A DNA stretch of 64,000 nt from Nocardioides flavus (ex Wang et al. 2016) (GTDB taxonomy: Bacteria; Actinomycetota; Actinomycetes; Propionibacteriales; Nocardioidaceae), in the NCBI RefSeq assembly GCF_014653115.1, contig NZ_BNAD01000004.1:124001-188000 (forward strand). Reading direction: 5' to 3'. The position numbers and the translations under genes are program-made. The notes under the pieces were generated by a model. It did not search any database. It was not told the DNA's origin and worked only from the letters and a program-made list of their open reading frames with translations. Shown in pieces: positions 1 through 9,210 of the stretch; within the stretch, counting starts at the first letter, position 1, and the number at the start of each line of letters is the position of its first letter.

Positions 1-1
1 G

Positions 2-1021
2 GTGCTCGACGCGTTCCTCGACGACCGCGAGGCTGAGCTGGCCCCGCTCGGTCCCGACGCCGGCCGGCTGCTGGCGGAGGCGCGTACGGCGGTGCGTGGG
101 GGCAAGCGGTTCCGTGCGGCGTTCTGCCACTGGGGGCACCGTGCGATCCGGCCCGACGTCGAGGACGAGCTGGCCCTCGCCCGGGCCTGTGCCGCGCTCG
201 AGGTGCTGCACGCGAGCGCGCTGGTCCACGACGACTACATGGACGCCTCCGACACCCGGCGCGGGCGCCCCGCGACGCACCGCGCGTTCGCGGCCGAGCA
301 CCGCGCCGCCGGGTGGCGCGGCGACCCGGAGCAGTACGGCGCCGCCGCAGCGATCCTGCTGGGCGACCTGCTGCTGGGGTGGGCCGAGGACATGCTGCGG
401 CGCAGCGGCTTCGCCGCCGCCGACGTCGCCTCCGGCCTCGCGCTCTTCGAGCAGTGCCGCAACGAGGTCATCGCTGGCCAGTTCCTCGACGTGTCGGTGC
501 AGGCGCGTGGGCGGGCCGACGTCGACACCGCGATGACGGTGCTGCGCTACAAGTCCGCCAAGTACTCCATCGAGCGGCCGCTGCACATCGGAGCCGGGCT
601 GGCGGGCGCGACCGACGAGCAGATCGAGCAGCTGACCCGGTTCGGGCTGCCGCTCGGCGAGGCCTTCCAGCTGCGCGACGACCTGCTGGGCGTCTTCGGC
701 GACCCGGCCGAGACCGGGAAGCCGGCCGGCGACGACCTCGTCGAGGGCAAGCGCACCGTCCTGGTCGCCCTCGCCCTCGACGCCGCCCCGCGGTCGGCGG
801 CCGAGCGCCTCGACGCCGCACTGGGTTCACCGCTCTCGGCTGCCGACGTCGACGAGCTGCGCGGGATCATCGACGACGCCGGCGCCCGGGCGCAGGTCGA
901 GGCCGTGATCGGCCAGCTCGCCGACCACGCCGTCGAGTCGCTGCGTGCGGCCGACGTCGACGACCACGCCCGCGAGGTGCTGATCGAGCTCGCGGCCGCG
1001 GCGACCCAGCGCACGGTCTGA
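2..1021 (+). CDS. polyprenyl (geranylgeranyl-type) diphosphate synthase, idsA2-like
   Basis: Trans-isoprenyl diphosphate synthase that condenses isopentenyl diphosphate with an allylic diphosphate to build a prenyl chain. From a GTG at base 2 it reads 339 residues. GGKRFR at residues 33-38 is the substrate-binding motif. The first Asp-rich motif DDYMD lies at 77-81 and the second, DDLLGVFGD, at 226-234. These two motifs bind the Mg-diphosphate and are intact. The start lies against the window edge, so a few N-terminal residues may be missing, although the length is close to the family norm of about 350. Convergent with the barstar-like gene. In mycobacteria the same position (Rv2173, idsA2) lies next to Rv2175c and pknL. 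Chain length of the product cannot be told from sequence alone. Confidence 0.93.
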   Translation: MLDAFLDDREAELAPLGPDAGRLLAEARTAVRGGKRFRAAFCHWGHRAIRPDVEDELALARACAALEVLHASALVHDDYMDASDTRRGRPATHRAFAAEHRAAGWRGDPEQYGAAAAILLGDLLLGWAEDMLRRSGFAAADVASGLALFEQCRNEVIAGQFLDVSVQARGRADVDTAMTVLRYKSAKYSIERPLHIGAGLAGATDEQIEQLTRFGLPLGEAFQLRDDLLGVFGDPAETGKPAGDDLVEGKRTVLVALALDAAPRSAAERLDAALGSPLSAADVDELRGIIDDAGARAQVEAVIGQLADHAVESLRAADVDDHAREVLIELAAAATQRTV

Positions 1022-1044
1022 GCCCCTGCTGTCGCCGGCGGCGC

Positions 1045-1139
1045 GGTAGTCCAGTGAGCTCCTGCTGCCGGCGGCTCGGTAGTCCAGTGAGCTCCTGCTG
1101 CACCGGGGCTCCCGGCACGACAGGACGCCACTGGACTAC
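1045..1139. repeat. short direct repeat plus inverted copy between convergent genes
   Basis: Two direct copies of GGTAGTCCAGTGAGCTCCTG begin at 1045 and 1078 (period 33; the match runs 23 nt). An inverted partial copy, CCACTGGACTAC, lies at 1128-1139 and could fold back on either direct copy. The unit sits between convergent genes, so it may act as a bidirectional terminator or be a relic of a REP-like element. No T-run follows the stem. Confidence 0.55.
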
Positions 1140-1186
1140 GCCCCCAGCTGCCGGGAGGTCGTGGGCGTACGGCGGCCGGGCGGACG

Positions 1187-1621
1187 TCAGTCCAGGCTGG
1201 TGACGCCCGGCAACGGAGGGCCGTCGCCGCGCAGCAGCACCGAGAACGGCACCCCGCGGTCGGCGTTGACTCGCGAGCCGAGCACGGTCAGGGCGATGTC
1301 GAACGCCTTCTCGTCAGCGCGCGCCAGCGTCGCCCAGCCGTCCCAGAGCAGCACCACGCCGTCGCGTCCCGTGCCGATGTCGTGCAGGTTGTCCGCGAGC
1401 TCGTCGAAGCCGTGACCGTAGGAGTCGGGCAGGTCCAGTGCCTTGCCGACGGCGGAGAGGAACGCTGCCTTGCTGTCCGCGACGGTCCAGCCGTCGACGT
1501 GGCCGAACCCCCAGCCGGCGTGCTCGACGGTGTGGCGCACGTCGTCGACGTCGAACGCGCCGTGCCACAGGTGGATGCCGGGTGGTTGGTGCCCGGCGAG
1601 GACGGCGGCGAGTCCGCTCAC
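1187..1621 (-). CDS. barstar family protein (barnase-inhibitor fold)
   Basis: Protein of 144 residues whose second half matches the barstar family: a short beta strand, then DSKAAFLSAVGKAL and a segment ending FDELADNLHDI. Barstars bind and block barnase-type ribonucleases. The reading frame stays open further upstream, but that part is compositionally unlike protein and overlaps the neighbouring Rv2175c-like gene. The start chosen is GTG at 1621, which has a strong GGAGG ribosome site 6 nt upstream. No barnase-like toxin gene is visible next to it, so this is an orphan antidote-like gene. Many actinobacterial barstar homologs have no known partner, and a housekeeping role is equally possible. 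Confidence 0.75.
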   Translation of the reverse strand: MSGLAAVLAGHQPPGIHLWHGAFDVDDVRHTVEHAGWGFGHVDGWTVADSKAAFLSAVGKALDLPDSYGHGFDELADNLHDIGTGRDGVVLLWDGWATLARADEKAFDIALTVLGSRVNADRGVPFSVLLRGDGPPLPGVTSLD

Positions 1622-1697
1622 GGCTACCTCCAGAGGTGTGGCAAGGACCGACGTCTCGACCTTGCTCCCGGGCGGCCGGCGGGTCAAGGGCCGTTGG

Positions 1698-2069
1698 TCA
1701 GTACTCCAGCACCTGGGCGCGCCGCTTGACCTCGCTGCCGCGGTTCTCGCGCAGCGCGTCGATCGGACGCCCCGGGAGGTCGTCGTCGGTGAACAGCCAG
1801 GCGATGCACTCGCGGTCGTCGAAGCGGTGGTCGTGCAGCAGCGTGAGCAGGCCGGGGAGGCCCTTGACCACGAGCCCGTCCTGGATGAAGTCGGCCGGGA
1901 CCTTGGGTCCCGCGCCCGGCACGGGGACCGCGGCCGCGAGCTCGTGGTCACGGATCATCGTGCGGACCTTGGCCGGCGTGACGCCGAGCCTCTCGGCGAC
2001 CTGGGTCCAGTCGAGCCACTCGGGGACGAGAGCGGCCAGGTCACGGTCGGCGAGGGGGGTGTCCGTCAT
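1698..2069 (-). CDS. Rv2175c-family DNA-binding protein
   Basis: Small protein of 123 residues. The N-terminal part reads WLDWTQVAERLGVTPAKVRT, a helix-turn-helix, and the C-terminal half is the Rv2175c wHTH-like extension (FIQDGLVVKGLPGLL, then the segment around WLFTDDDLPGRP). In M. tuberculosis the homolog Rv2175c binds DNA and is phosphorylated by the adjacent kinase PknL. Here the kinase gene lies 2 kb away on the opposite strand, with two exported cell-wall proteins between them. Regulation by that kinase is therefore a reasonable inference. The start is ATG at 2069; the stop lies 76 bp from the start of the barstar-like gene, so the two may be co-transcribed. Confidence 0.88.
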   Translation of the reverse strand: MTDTPLADRDLAALVPEWLDWTQVAERLGVTPAKVRTMIRDHELAAAVPVPGAGPKVPADFIQDGLVVKGLPGLLTLLHDHRFDDRECIAWLFTDDDLPGRPIDALRENRGSEVKRRAQVLEY

Positions 2070-2160
2070 GGCTCCAGCCTAGGAGAGCCGCCGGCCAGGT
2101 GCTAAGTCCCGCCGCCGCGGGAGTTGTCACCTGCGGCAGGCGGTCCGTAGCGTGCCGTGG

Positions 2161-2961
2161 ATGCACCCCCTGAGATCCGCACTCGCGGCTGCCCTCGCCG
2201 GCCTGCTGGCGCTCACCCTCTCCACGTCGGTGTCCCCGGCCTCGGCCGACCACTACGAGGGAGCACCGGGTCCGGTCCACGCCGGCAACACGTTCGGCTG
2301 GTATCAGCACGGCGTGTTCCGCCAGGAGTTCATCGGCCCGAAGCCGGCGTACTGGAAGAAGAAGGGTCGCGGAATCGTCCGCACCCAGAACGGCATGCTC
2401 ACGCTGATGAGCACCAAGCGTGGCAGCGTGTCGGCCACGCTCGACCTCAAGGGACACACGTACGGGCGCTGGGAGATCCGCATGCGCGCGCGCACGATGT
2501 CGAAGGTCACGGGCGGCACGCCCTTCAAGGTCGTCACCGAGCTCGTGCCCGGCGGCACCCGGGACCAGCACTGCGGCGGTCGCGACATCGGGATCGAGAA
2601 CTTCACCCTCGGCACCAACACGGTGAAGTCCTACATCCACACGCTGCCGAACAGCTCCTACCGGGGCTTCCTGGGACGCCACCTGCGCAACGACCGATGG
2701 CACACCTACGGTGTCGAGGTCGCCAAGGACCACATCTCGTGGTTCGTCGACGGCCACGTGATCAACACCGAGCGGCGCGCCGACGCCCTCGACCCGGTGC
2801 CGCGGCAGCTGAAGTTCGAGCTGCGTGCCCAGAAGGGCAAGCGGATGGACCCGGCCAGGATGCAGATGGACTGGATGCGCTACTGGACGATGCGCGCGCC
2901 GAACGAGAAGTCCGTCAAGGCCCCGCAGTTCGAGCTCAGCACCTTCAACGGCGCCTGCTGA
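2161..2961 (+). CDS. secreted GH16-fold protein with degenerate catalytic motif
   Basis: Exported protein of 266 residues with a signal peptide (residues 1-29, cleavage after ASA). Elements typical of the glycoside hydrolase 16 concanavalin-like fold follow: YGRWEIRMRAR at 101-111 and DRWHTYGVEV with ISWFVDG at 178-198. GH16 enzymes use an E-I-D-I-E core; the equivalent stretch here reads DIGIE at 142-146, so the nucleophile and the central Asp are replaced. That suggests a carbohydrate-binding protein or altered chemistry. A TAGCGT hexamer at 2148-2153 is 7 nt before ATG 2161, the leaderless pattern seen across this window, so I prefer this ATG over the in-frame GTG at 2152. Next to a transglycosylase and PknL, it probably acts on the envelope. 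Confidence 0.72.
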   Translation: MHPLRSALAAALAGLLALTLSTSVSPASADHYEGAPGPVHAGNTFGWYQHGVFRQEFIGPKPAYWKKKGRGIVRTQNGMLTLMSTKRGSVSATLDLKGHTYGRWEIRMRARTMSKVTGGTPFKVVTELVPGGTRDQHCGGRDIGIENFTLGTNTVKSYIHTLPNSSYRGFLGRHLRNDRWHTYGVEVAKDHISWFVDGHVINTERRADALDPVPRQLKFELRAQKGKRMDPARMQMDWMRYWTMRAPNEKSVKAPQFELSTFNGAC

Positions 2962-3140
2962 CGCACGGCTCCCGACACCTGTCCGACCGCGAGGCGGCGG
3001 CCGGTCGCGCGACACGCCCGACCCGGTCGTCGCCTCGCGTCGTCGTACGCCGGTCGCTAACGTCGAGCGCTCGTTCGCGCGCTTCCCCCTCGGAGGACCT
3101 CGGCCCCCGGGCGCAGCGGACGGGACCAGGAGCGACACCC

Positions 3141-3932
3141 GTGACCCGACCAGGCCCCCGACATCCCTTCCGTCCCCGCACCCGTCGAGCCGTGCGCGCC
3201 GCCGTCGGACTCGTGCTCGCCGCGACCGCGACGGCCGTGCACGCCGTGCCGGCCCACGCCGACCACGAGCGGCTGCCGGCGGACCGCACGCTCGTCCCGT
3301 ACGTCGTGGAGCCCGGTGACACCGCCTCGGGCCTCGCGGTGCGCCTCGGCGCGTGGACCGCGGAGGTCGTCTCGCACAACCACCTCGACCGGGACGGCAC
3401 GCTCCGGGTCGGCCAGCGGATCGAGGTCCCCGTGGTCGGCAGGTCGGGCGGCAGGACGGGCGGCAGGACGGGCGGGAAGGACCGCGGCACGACCCGTACC
3501 CGGATGTGGCAGCACCCGGACCCCGACCGCGAGAAGGTCCGCCGGGTGATCGCCGGCGCCGCACGCAGCCACGGCGTCGACCCGCAGCTCGCCCTGGCCG
3601 TGGCGTGGCAGGAGTCGGGCTGGCAGATGGGCGTGGTGTCGAGCGCCGACGCCATCGGTGCGATGCAGGTGCTGCCGTCGACCGGGCGCTGGATGGAGCA
3701 GTACGCCGGGCGCGACCTCGACCTGCGCAGGCTGGGCGACAACGCGAGGGCCGGCGTGCTGCTGCTCGACCTCCTCTCGCGCCACACCGACCGCCGCGCG
3801 CACAAGATCGGCGCCTACTACCAGGGCCTCGGTGCCGTCCGTGAGCACGGCCTCTACGGGGAGACGAAGCCGTACGTACGCAACGTCGTGGCGATCAAGC
3901 GCCGCCTGGAGGCGGGGCGCCCGCTGGCGTGA
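3141..3932 (+). CDS. secreted LysM + SLT lytic transglycosylase
   Basis: Exported peptidoglycan hydrolase of 263 residues. An Arg-rich N-terminus and hydrophobic core (to about residue 40, AHA-DH) form the signal peptide. A LysM domain (about 52-98, PYVVEPGDTASGLAVRLG) binds glycan, and a short RGG-repeat linker follows (101-113). The C-terminal lysozyme-like SLT domain carries the catalytic Glu158 in WQESGW and the GAMQVLPST motif. Such enzymes cleave the MurNAc-GlcNAc bond to anhydro ends. The start is GTG 3141, preceded by AGGAG at 8 nt. The frame remains open far upstream, but that part overlaps the GH16-fold gene and is not protein-like. The PknL gene follows, starting 107 bp downstream. 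Confidence 0.88.
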   Translation: MTRPGPRHPFRPRTRRAVRAAVGLVLAATATAVHAVPAHADHERLPADRTLVPYVVEPGDTASGLAVRLGAWTAEVVSHNHLDRDGTLRVGQRIEVPVVGRSGGRTGGRTGGKDRGTTRTRMWQHPDPDREKVRRVIAGAARSHGVDPQLALAVAWQESGWQMGVVSSADAIGAMQVLPSTGRWMEQYAGRDLDLRRLGDNARAGVLLLDLLSRHTDRRAHKIGAYYQGLGAVREHGLYGETKPYVRNVVAIKRRLEAGRPLA

Positions 3933-4039
3933 CGCCACGCCGGGGCGCCGCCAGGGCGTGGTGCCAGGCGCTGCTTCCGTACGATGGGGTCGCCGGATCC
4001 TTCCCCGTCACTCCCTGGTCCGGCGCTGGAGGTCGAGCA

Positions 4040-6205
4040 GTGGAGCCACCCGAGCACGCCCGCGCGACGGCGCCCGGTGCCGCTGGCGACCCCTTGGTCG
4101 GACGCCTGCTGGACGGTCGCTACCGCATCGGCGCCCGGGTGGCGCGCGGCGGCATGGCCAGTGTCTACGAGGCCACCGACACCCGGCTCGACCGGCTGGT
4201 CGCGGTCAAGGTGATGCACCCGGGCCTCGGCGACGACCAGGAGTTCGCCCAGCGGTTCGTGCGCGAGGCTCGGGCCGCGGCCCGCCTGAACCACCCGCAC
4301 GTCGTGGGCGTCTACGACCAGGGCGACGACTCCTCCGACGGCACCGACACCGTCTTCCTCGTCATGGAGTACGTCCCCGGGCACACGCTGCGCGACGTGG
4401 TCCGCAAGGAGGCGCCCATGCCTCCGGCCCGCGCGCTGGCCCTGCTCGAGCCGGTCGTGTCCGCGCTCGCGGCGGCCCACCGCGCCGGGCTCGTCCACCG
4501 CGACGTGAAACCGGAGAACGTCCTCATCGCCGACGAGGCGCACGGCGGGCGGGTCAAGGTCGCCGACTTCGGCCTGGCCAAGGCCGTCAGCGCCGACACC
4601 CAGCACACCGCGACGGGCGGCGTGCTCATCGGCACCGTGTCCTACCTCGCCCCCGAGCTGGTGGTCGACGGTCGCTCCGACGCCCGGGCCGACGTCTACG
4701 CCGCCGGGGTGGTCCTCTACGAGCTCCTCACGGGCAAGAAGCCCCACGAGGGCGAGTCGCCCATCCAGGTCGCCTACCGGCACGTACACCACGACGTGCC
4801 GATGCCCTCGCTCCTCCAGCCCGGCATCCCCGACTACGTCGACGCCCTCGTCGCGCGCGCCACCTCCCGCGACCGCGGCCAGCGCCCCGCCGACGCCACC
4901 GTCCTGCTGCACCACCTCCACCGGGTCGAGCAGGCGCTGCGCGAGGGGCTGGAGTCCGACCCCGAGCTCGCCGCGGACCTCCTCCCCCGGCGTACACCCG
5001 TCGACGCAGGGGTCGACAGCGACGACGGGACCGGGGAGCACACGACCCCCGAGCCGTTCGACGCGAGCGCGCTGGCCCTGCTGACCGCGGTCGATCCCCG
5101 CGACTCCGGCCTGGTCGACGACGGCAGCCCCGACCGCACCACCGCCCTCGAGCGCCATCCGGCGCGACCCGACGAGCGCGCCGGCGGCCCGGTGACAGAG
5201 CCGATGCGGGCAGCACCCGGGGCGGCCGCCGCGGCCACGACCACCCGGCCCGTACGTCCCACCCCGCCCGGTCGCGCACCGAGCCGGGTGGGGCCCGTCG
5301 CCACGACCGCGCGCCGACGCTCGGTGAGAGGACCCGTCGCCCTGGTGCTCGCCGTCCTCCTGCTCGGCGGCGTCGCGGCCGGCGCGTGGTGGTTCGGCTG
5401 GGAGCGCTGGACCACGACGCCAGGCGTGCTGAACCTCGACGAGGCCGCGGCGACTGCCGAGCTCGAGGACGCCGGCCTGCAGGCCGAGGCGGGCGATCCG
5501 GCCTACTCCGAGAACGTGGCCGCCGGACTGGTCATCAGCACCGACCCGGAGCCCGGGGGCAGGGTGCTCGACGGCGGCGTCGTGACCCTCGTGCTCTCCC
5601 TCGGCCCCGAGCGCTACGACGTGCCCGACCTCGCCGGCCAGAGCGAGGACCAGGCCCAGGACGCGCTCGCCGCCACCAACCTCGACTTCGGCGAGAGCCG
5701 GGGGCGCTGGAGCGAGACGGTGCCGGAGGGCCAGGTCATCCGGACCCTGCCGAAGGCCGGCACCACCCTCAAGCCCGGCGCCACCGTCGACCTCGTGCTG
5801 AGCCGCGGTCGCAAGCCGATCGAGGTCAGGGACTTCACGGGCCAGTCGTTCGAGGCGGCTCGGACCGCGCTGGAGAAGCGTCGGCTGCAGGTGGCCGTGA
5901 GCTCCGAGCAGTACAGCGACACCGTCGCCGAGGGCGACGTCATCGCGCAGGACCCCGCCTCGGGCACCCTCTTCCGCGGGGACACCGTGTCGTTCGTGGT
6001 CTCCCTGGGCCCCGAGCTCGTCGAGGTCCCGCGCGTGCGGGCGATGGGCGTCGAGGCCGCCACCGAGCTGCTCGAGGGGCTCGGCTTCGAGGTCGAGACC
6101 GAGCGGTCCGACACCTACCTCGGACTCGGGTTCGTCTCCAGCAGCGACCCCGGGCAGGGCGAGGAGGTCCCGAAGGGCTCCACGATCACGCTCTTCCTCG
6201 TGTGA
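4040..6205 (+). CDS. pknL: PknL-type Ser/Thr protein kinase with four PASTA repeats
   Basis: Transmembrane Hanks-type kinase of 721 residues. The glycine-rich loop is at 31-43, VAVK Lys57, HRD at 153-155 (catalytic Asp155), DFG at 176-178, activation-loop Thr190/Thr192 and APE at 204-206. All key residues are present. A long Pro/Ala/Thr linker leads to one membrane helix (431-453). Four PASTA repeats follow (about 461-525, 526-590, 591-660, 661-721), the first the most divergent. PASTA repeats sense muropeptides or lipid II. The start chosen is GTG 4040, with GGAGG at 4027-4032; an in-frame start at 3929 would overlap the previous stop and lacks a ribosome site. Corynebacterial PknL also has PASTA repeats, whereas the M. 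tuberculosis protein lacks them. The nearby Rv2175c-like protein is the expected substrate. Confidence 0.93.
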   Translation: MEPPEHARATAPGAAGDPLVGRLLDGRYRIGARVARGGMASVYEATDTRLDRLVAVKVMHPGLGDDQEFAQRFVREARAAARLNHPHVVGVYDQGDDSSDGTDTVFLVMEYVPGHTLRDVVRKEAPMPPARALALLEPVVSALAAAHRAGLVHRDVKPENVLIADEAHGGRVKVADFGLAKAVSADTQHTATGGVLIGTVSYLAPELVVDGRSDARADVYAAGVVLYELLTGKKPHEGESPIQVAYRHVHHDVPMPSLLQPGIPDYVDALVARATSRDRGQRPADATVLLHHLHRVEQALREGLESDPELAADLLPRRTPVDAGVDSDDGTGEHTTPEPFDASALALLTAVDPRDSGLVDDGSPDRTTALERHPARPDERAGGPVTEPMRAAPGAAAAATTTRPVRPTPPGRAPSRVGPVATTARRRSVRGPVALVLAVLLLGGVAAGAWWFGWERWTTTPGVLNLDEAAATAELEDAGLQAEAGDPAYSENVAAGLVISTDPEPGGRVLDGGVVTLVLSLGPERYDVPDLAGQSEDQAQDALAATNLDFGESRGRWSETVPEGQVIRTLPKAGTTLKPGATVDLVLSRGRKPIEVRDFTGQSFEAARTALEKRRLQVAVSSEQYSDTVAEGDVIAQDPASGTLFRGDTVSFVVSLGPELVEVPRVRAMGVEAATELLEGLGFEVETERSDTYLGLGFVSSSDPGQGEEVPKGSTITLFLV

Positions 6206-6223
6206 GGCCCTAGCGTTCCGTCC

Positions 6224-7123
6224 GTGCACACCCAGCAGACCCGGCGTACGACCCTGCTGGCGGCCCTCGTCCTGCTGACGGTGGCCGCGGGGTGGGGGTC
6301 GACGTTCTTCATGATCAAGGACCTGCTCGACCGGGTCCCCACGCTCGACTTCCTCGCCGTCCGGTTCACGATCGCCTCGCTCGTGCTGGTGCTCGTCGCG
6401 CCCCGTGCGCTCGCCCGCCTCTCCCCCGTCGTACGCCGCCACGCAGTGGTCCTCGGCGTGCTCTACGGCCTGGCCCAGATCCTCCAGACGGCCGGACTCG
6501 CGCACACGCCCGCCAGCATCAGCGGGTTCGTCACGGGCCTGTACGTCGTGTTCACGCCGCTGCTCGCCGCCGCCATTCTCCGCACCCGGATCCCACCGAT
6601 CACCTGGGCGGCCGTCGCGCTGGCCACCGTCGGGCTGGGCGTGCTGGCGCTCAACGGGTTCAGCATCGGCTACGGCGAGCTGATCACGCTGGTCTCGGCG
6701 GTGCTCTACGCGCTGCACATCGTCGGGCTCGGCGCCTGGTCGACCGCGCAGGACGCGGTCGGGATGACGATCCTGCAGATCATCGTGATCGCCGTCGTCT
6801 GCACGTCGGCGACCGTGCACGACGGCATCGTGCTGCCCGACCGCACCGACGACTGGCTGTCGGTGCTCTACATGGCCGTGGCCGTCGGCGCGGCGGGGCT
6901 GCTCGGGCAGACGTGGGCACAGGCCCACCTCCCACCCACTCGCAGCGCCATCATCATGAGCATGGAGCCGGTCTTCGCGTCGTCCTTCGCCGTCTGGCTC
7001 GGTGGCGAGGACCTCACGACGCGCCTGGTGCTGGGCGGCGGCATGGTGCTCGTCGCGATGCTGACGGTGGAGCTCGCGCCCCGCAGGGTGGTCGAGGGCG
7101 AGGTGCCCCACATCGCCGTGTGA
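6224..7123 (+). CDS. EamA/DMT family transporter
   Basis: Polytopic inner-membrane protein of 299 residues with about ten hydrophobic helices in two EamA repeats. The first opens with the hallmark AAGWGSTFFMIKDLL, and the second ends with EPVFASSFAVWL, the conserved family signature. Members of this drug/metabolite transporter superfamily export amino acids, metabolites or drugs; the substrate cannot be inferred here. GTG 6224 is preceded by TAGCGT (6211-6216) with a 7-nt spacer, so the mRNA is probably leaderless and transcribed independently of pknL, whose stop is only 19 bp upstream. Confidence 0.9.
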   Translation: MHTQQTRRTTLLAALVLLTVAAGWGSTFFMIKDLLDRVPTLDFLAVRFTIASLVLVLVAPRALARLSPVVRRHAVVLGVLYGLAQILQTAGLAHTPASISGFVTGLYVVFTPLLAAAILRTRIPPITWAAVALATVGLGVLALNGFSIGYGELITLVSAVLYALHIVGLGAWSTAQDAVGMTILQIIVIAVVCTSATVHDGIVLPDRTDDWLSVLYMAVAVGAAGLLGQTWAQAHLPPTRSAIIMSMEPVFASSFAVWLGGEDLTTRLVLGGGMVLVAMLTVELAPRRVVEGEVPHIAV

Positions 7124-7182
7124 CGCGCCACGCGTGACGGATTCTGGGCGTCGGGGTGGGCACGTCCGCCTATCGTGGGCGC

Positions 7183-8193
7183 GTGGACAGCTGCGTCTCG
7201 TGCGGGGCCGAGCTCGGCGTCGGTCGGTTCTGCCTCAATTGCGGGCACCCGATCGGATCGCCCGCGCCTGCACCGGCGCCCACGCCCGACCCGCCCCTCC
7301 CCCCGACCGCACTCGTCGAGCCGGTCGAGCCGGTCGCGCCGGTCGCACTCCCCGTCCAGGCGGCCGACCCCACCCCCGTCGCGCCGACGAGCCCGCCCGA
7401 TGCCCTTCGGACGCCTGCCCCGGACGTCCCCGCGCAGCGCACCGATTGGGACCCGCGCGAGGACCTGCTCCCCTACGAGGAGGTCGACGACCTCGACAGC
7501 GAGGTGCCGGTCCGTGGTTGGGCCTGGCTCGGGTGGGTCGCCGGAGCGGCCCTGCTCCTGGGCCTCGCCTTCGTGCTGCTCCGGGTGCTCGCCAGCGACG
7601 ACGTCGCGACGGAACCGACCGGCGAGCAGACGTCGAGCGTCACCCCGCCCGACGCGTCCGCCGAGGACGAGTCGGCACCCGCCGCGAGGTCCGAGGGGCC
7701 TCGGGGCGTCGGGCCCCGGACCGACTTCGCGCGGGGCGCGGGGTTCTCCGTCCCCGCGACCGCCCCGCCGACCACGGACCTCGACGGCACCCTGGTCGCC
7801 TACGAGGCAAGCCAGATGGGTGACGGCAACCCCGCCACCACGTGGCGCACGGCGGGCGACGCGACCGGCCAGACTGTCACCGTGACGCTCCCCGAGCCCG
7901 CGGTCGTCACCCGAGTCGGTCTGGTCAACGGCTATGCCAAGCAGGTCGCCGGCGTCGACTGGTATCCCAACAACCGACGCATCCTGTCGGTGACCTGGGG
8001 CTTCGACGACGGCACGACGGTCGAGCAGACCTTCGCCGAACGGCCAGGTCTCCAGCGGCTGAAGGTGACGCCCGTGCAGACCGGGACGGTCACCCTCACC
8101 ATCACCTCGGTGACGCCTCCCGGCACCGGCCCCCTCGGGCGGGACTACACCGCGATCAGCGAGGTGGCGGTCATCGGCCGGCGAGCCGGCTGA
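7183..8193 (+). CDS. zinc-ribbon membrane protein with NADase-type glycan-binding-like domain
   Basis: Protein of 336 residues in three parts. A double-CxxC zinc ribbon sits at the very N-terminus ([18 protein letters not shown]). A Pro/Ala-rich linker and one membrane helix (about residues 110-133) follow. The extracytoplasmic C-terminus contains [11 protein letters not shown] and ends [12 protein letters not shown], typical of the discoidin-like NADase-type glycan-binding domain. A role at the cell surface, perhaps sensing glycans, is inference. Leaderless start: TATCGT at 7171-7176 and GTG at 7183. The last 23 bp overlap the end of the convergent threonine aldolase gene. Confidence 0.72.
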   Translation: MDSCVSCGAELGVGRFCLNCGHPIGSPAPAPAPTPDPPLPPTALVEPVEPVAPVALPVQAADPTPVAPTSPPDALRTPAPDVPAQRTDWDPREDLLPYEEVDDLDSEVPVRGWAWLGWVAGAALLLGLAFVLLRVLASDDVATEPTGEQTSSVTPPDASAEDESAPAARSEGPRGVGPRTDFARGAGFSVPATAPPTTDLDGTLVAYEASQMGDGNPATTWRTAGDATGQTVTVTLPEPAVVTRVGLVNGYAKQVAGVDWYPNNRRILSVTWGFDDGTTVEQTFAERPGLQRLKVTPVQTGTVTLTITSVTPPGTGPLGRDYTAISEVAVIGRRAG

Positions 8194-9172
8194 GCACCAC
8201 GGCCGCGCGCTCGGCGTCGGCGGAGCTGACGTCGAGGTGGGTGACGAGGCGTACGGTGCGCGGCCCCACCGCCGCGATCCGGACCCCCTCCGCGGCCGCC
8301 CGCTCCACGAACGACGCCGCGTCGGGGCGCTCGACCACGACGATGTTGGTCTCGACCGTCGCGGGGTCCAGGCCCAGCGCCTCGCCGAGGAGCCGTGCGT
8401 GGGCGTGGTCGTCGGCGAGCCGCTCCACGTGGTGGTCCAGGGCGTACGCCCCTGCCGCGGCGAGGACGCCCACCTGCCGCATCCCGCCGCCGAGCCGCTT
8501 GCGCCGTACGCGTGCCTCGGCGATCGCGTCCGCGGTGCCGACCATCAGCGACCCGATCGGCGCGCCCAGCCCCTTGGACAGGCACACCGCGAGGACGTCG
8601 GCGACCCGGCCGTAGTCGGCCAGCGGGGTGCCGGTGGCGATGTGGGCGTTCCAGAGGCGGGCGCCGTCCAGGTGGATGCGGGTGCCGGTCCCGTCGGCCC
8701 ACGCGCGCAGGGCGCGCAGGTCGTCGACCGGCAGCACGGTGCCGCCGGCGAAGTTGTGGGTGTTCTCGACCGACACCGCAGCCGTCCGGACGAAGAACGG
8801 ACCCATGTCGGGGGCGTGCATCGACTCGACCGCGGCCAGGTCGACGTGGCCGCGGGGGTGCGTCCAGGTCCGCATGGTGATGCCGCTGATCGCGCCGTGG
8901 GCCCCGAGCTCGGCCCGCGCGATGTGGGCGGACGACTCGCACAGCACCTCCTCACCCGGCGACACGACGCTCGCGACGGCGAGCACGTTGGCCATCGACC
9001 CGGTCGGGGTGAACAGGGCCGCCTCGTGGCCGAACAGCTCCGCAACCCGTTCCTGCAGTGCGTTGACCGTCGGGTCCTCGCCATAGACGTCGTCGCCCAC
9101 CTCCGCGCGCGCCATCGCCTCGCGCATGGCGGCGGTCGGGCGGGTCAGGGTGTCGGAGCGCAGGTCGATCAC
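8171..9172 (-). CDS. ltaE: low-specificity L-threonine aldolase
   Basis: PLP-dependent enzyme of 333 residues that splits L-threonine (and allo-threonine) into glycine and acetaldehyde. It opens with the family signature [12 protein letters not shown], has [11 protein letters not shown] near 27-36, and carries the Schiff-base lysine at residue 200 in [12 protein letters not shown], at the usual position. The frame is open about 50 residues further upstream, but that part encodes the palindromic repeat region. GTG 9172 gives the canonical N-terminus and is preceded by TAGGTT at a 7-nt spacing (leaderless). Confidence 0.94.
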   Translation of the reverse strand: MIDLRSDTLTRPTAAMREAMARAEVGDDVYGEDPTVNALQERVAELFGHEAALFTPTGSMANVLAVASVVSPGEEVLCESSAHIARAELGAHGAISGITMRTWTHPRGHVDLAAVESMHAPDMGPFFVRTAAVSVENTHNFAGGTVLPVDDLRALRAWADGTGTRIHLDGARLWNAHIATGTPLADYGRVADVLAVCLSKGLGAPIGSLMVGTADAIAEARVRRKRLGGGMRQVGVLAAAGAYALDHHVERLADDHAHARLLGEALGLDPATVETNIVVVERPDAASFVERAAAEGVRIAAVGPRTVRLVTHLDVSSADAERAAVVLSRLAGR

Positions 9173-9210
9173 GGTGGCGAACCTACCCGCCGTGCTCCGC
9201 TTCCGCCGGA

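Noticed and set aside
2041..3564. A 500-codon minus-strand frame opposite the GH16-fold and transglycosylase genes
   Set aside because: Both plus-strand genes have signal peptides and domain motifs; the minus frame has none.
3854..7111. An open reading frame of over 1000 codons on the minus strand
   Set aside because: It is antisense to pknL and the EamA gene and has the His/Arg/Asp-rich composition of high-GC shadow frames, with no domain signature.
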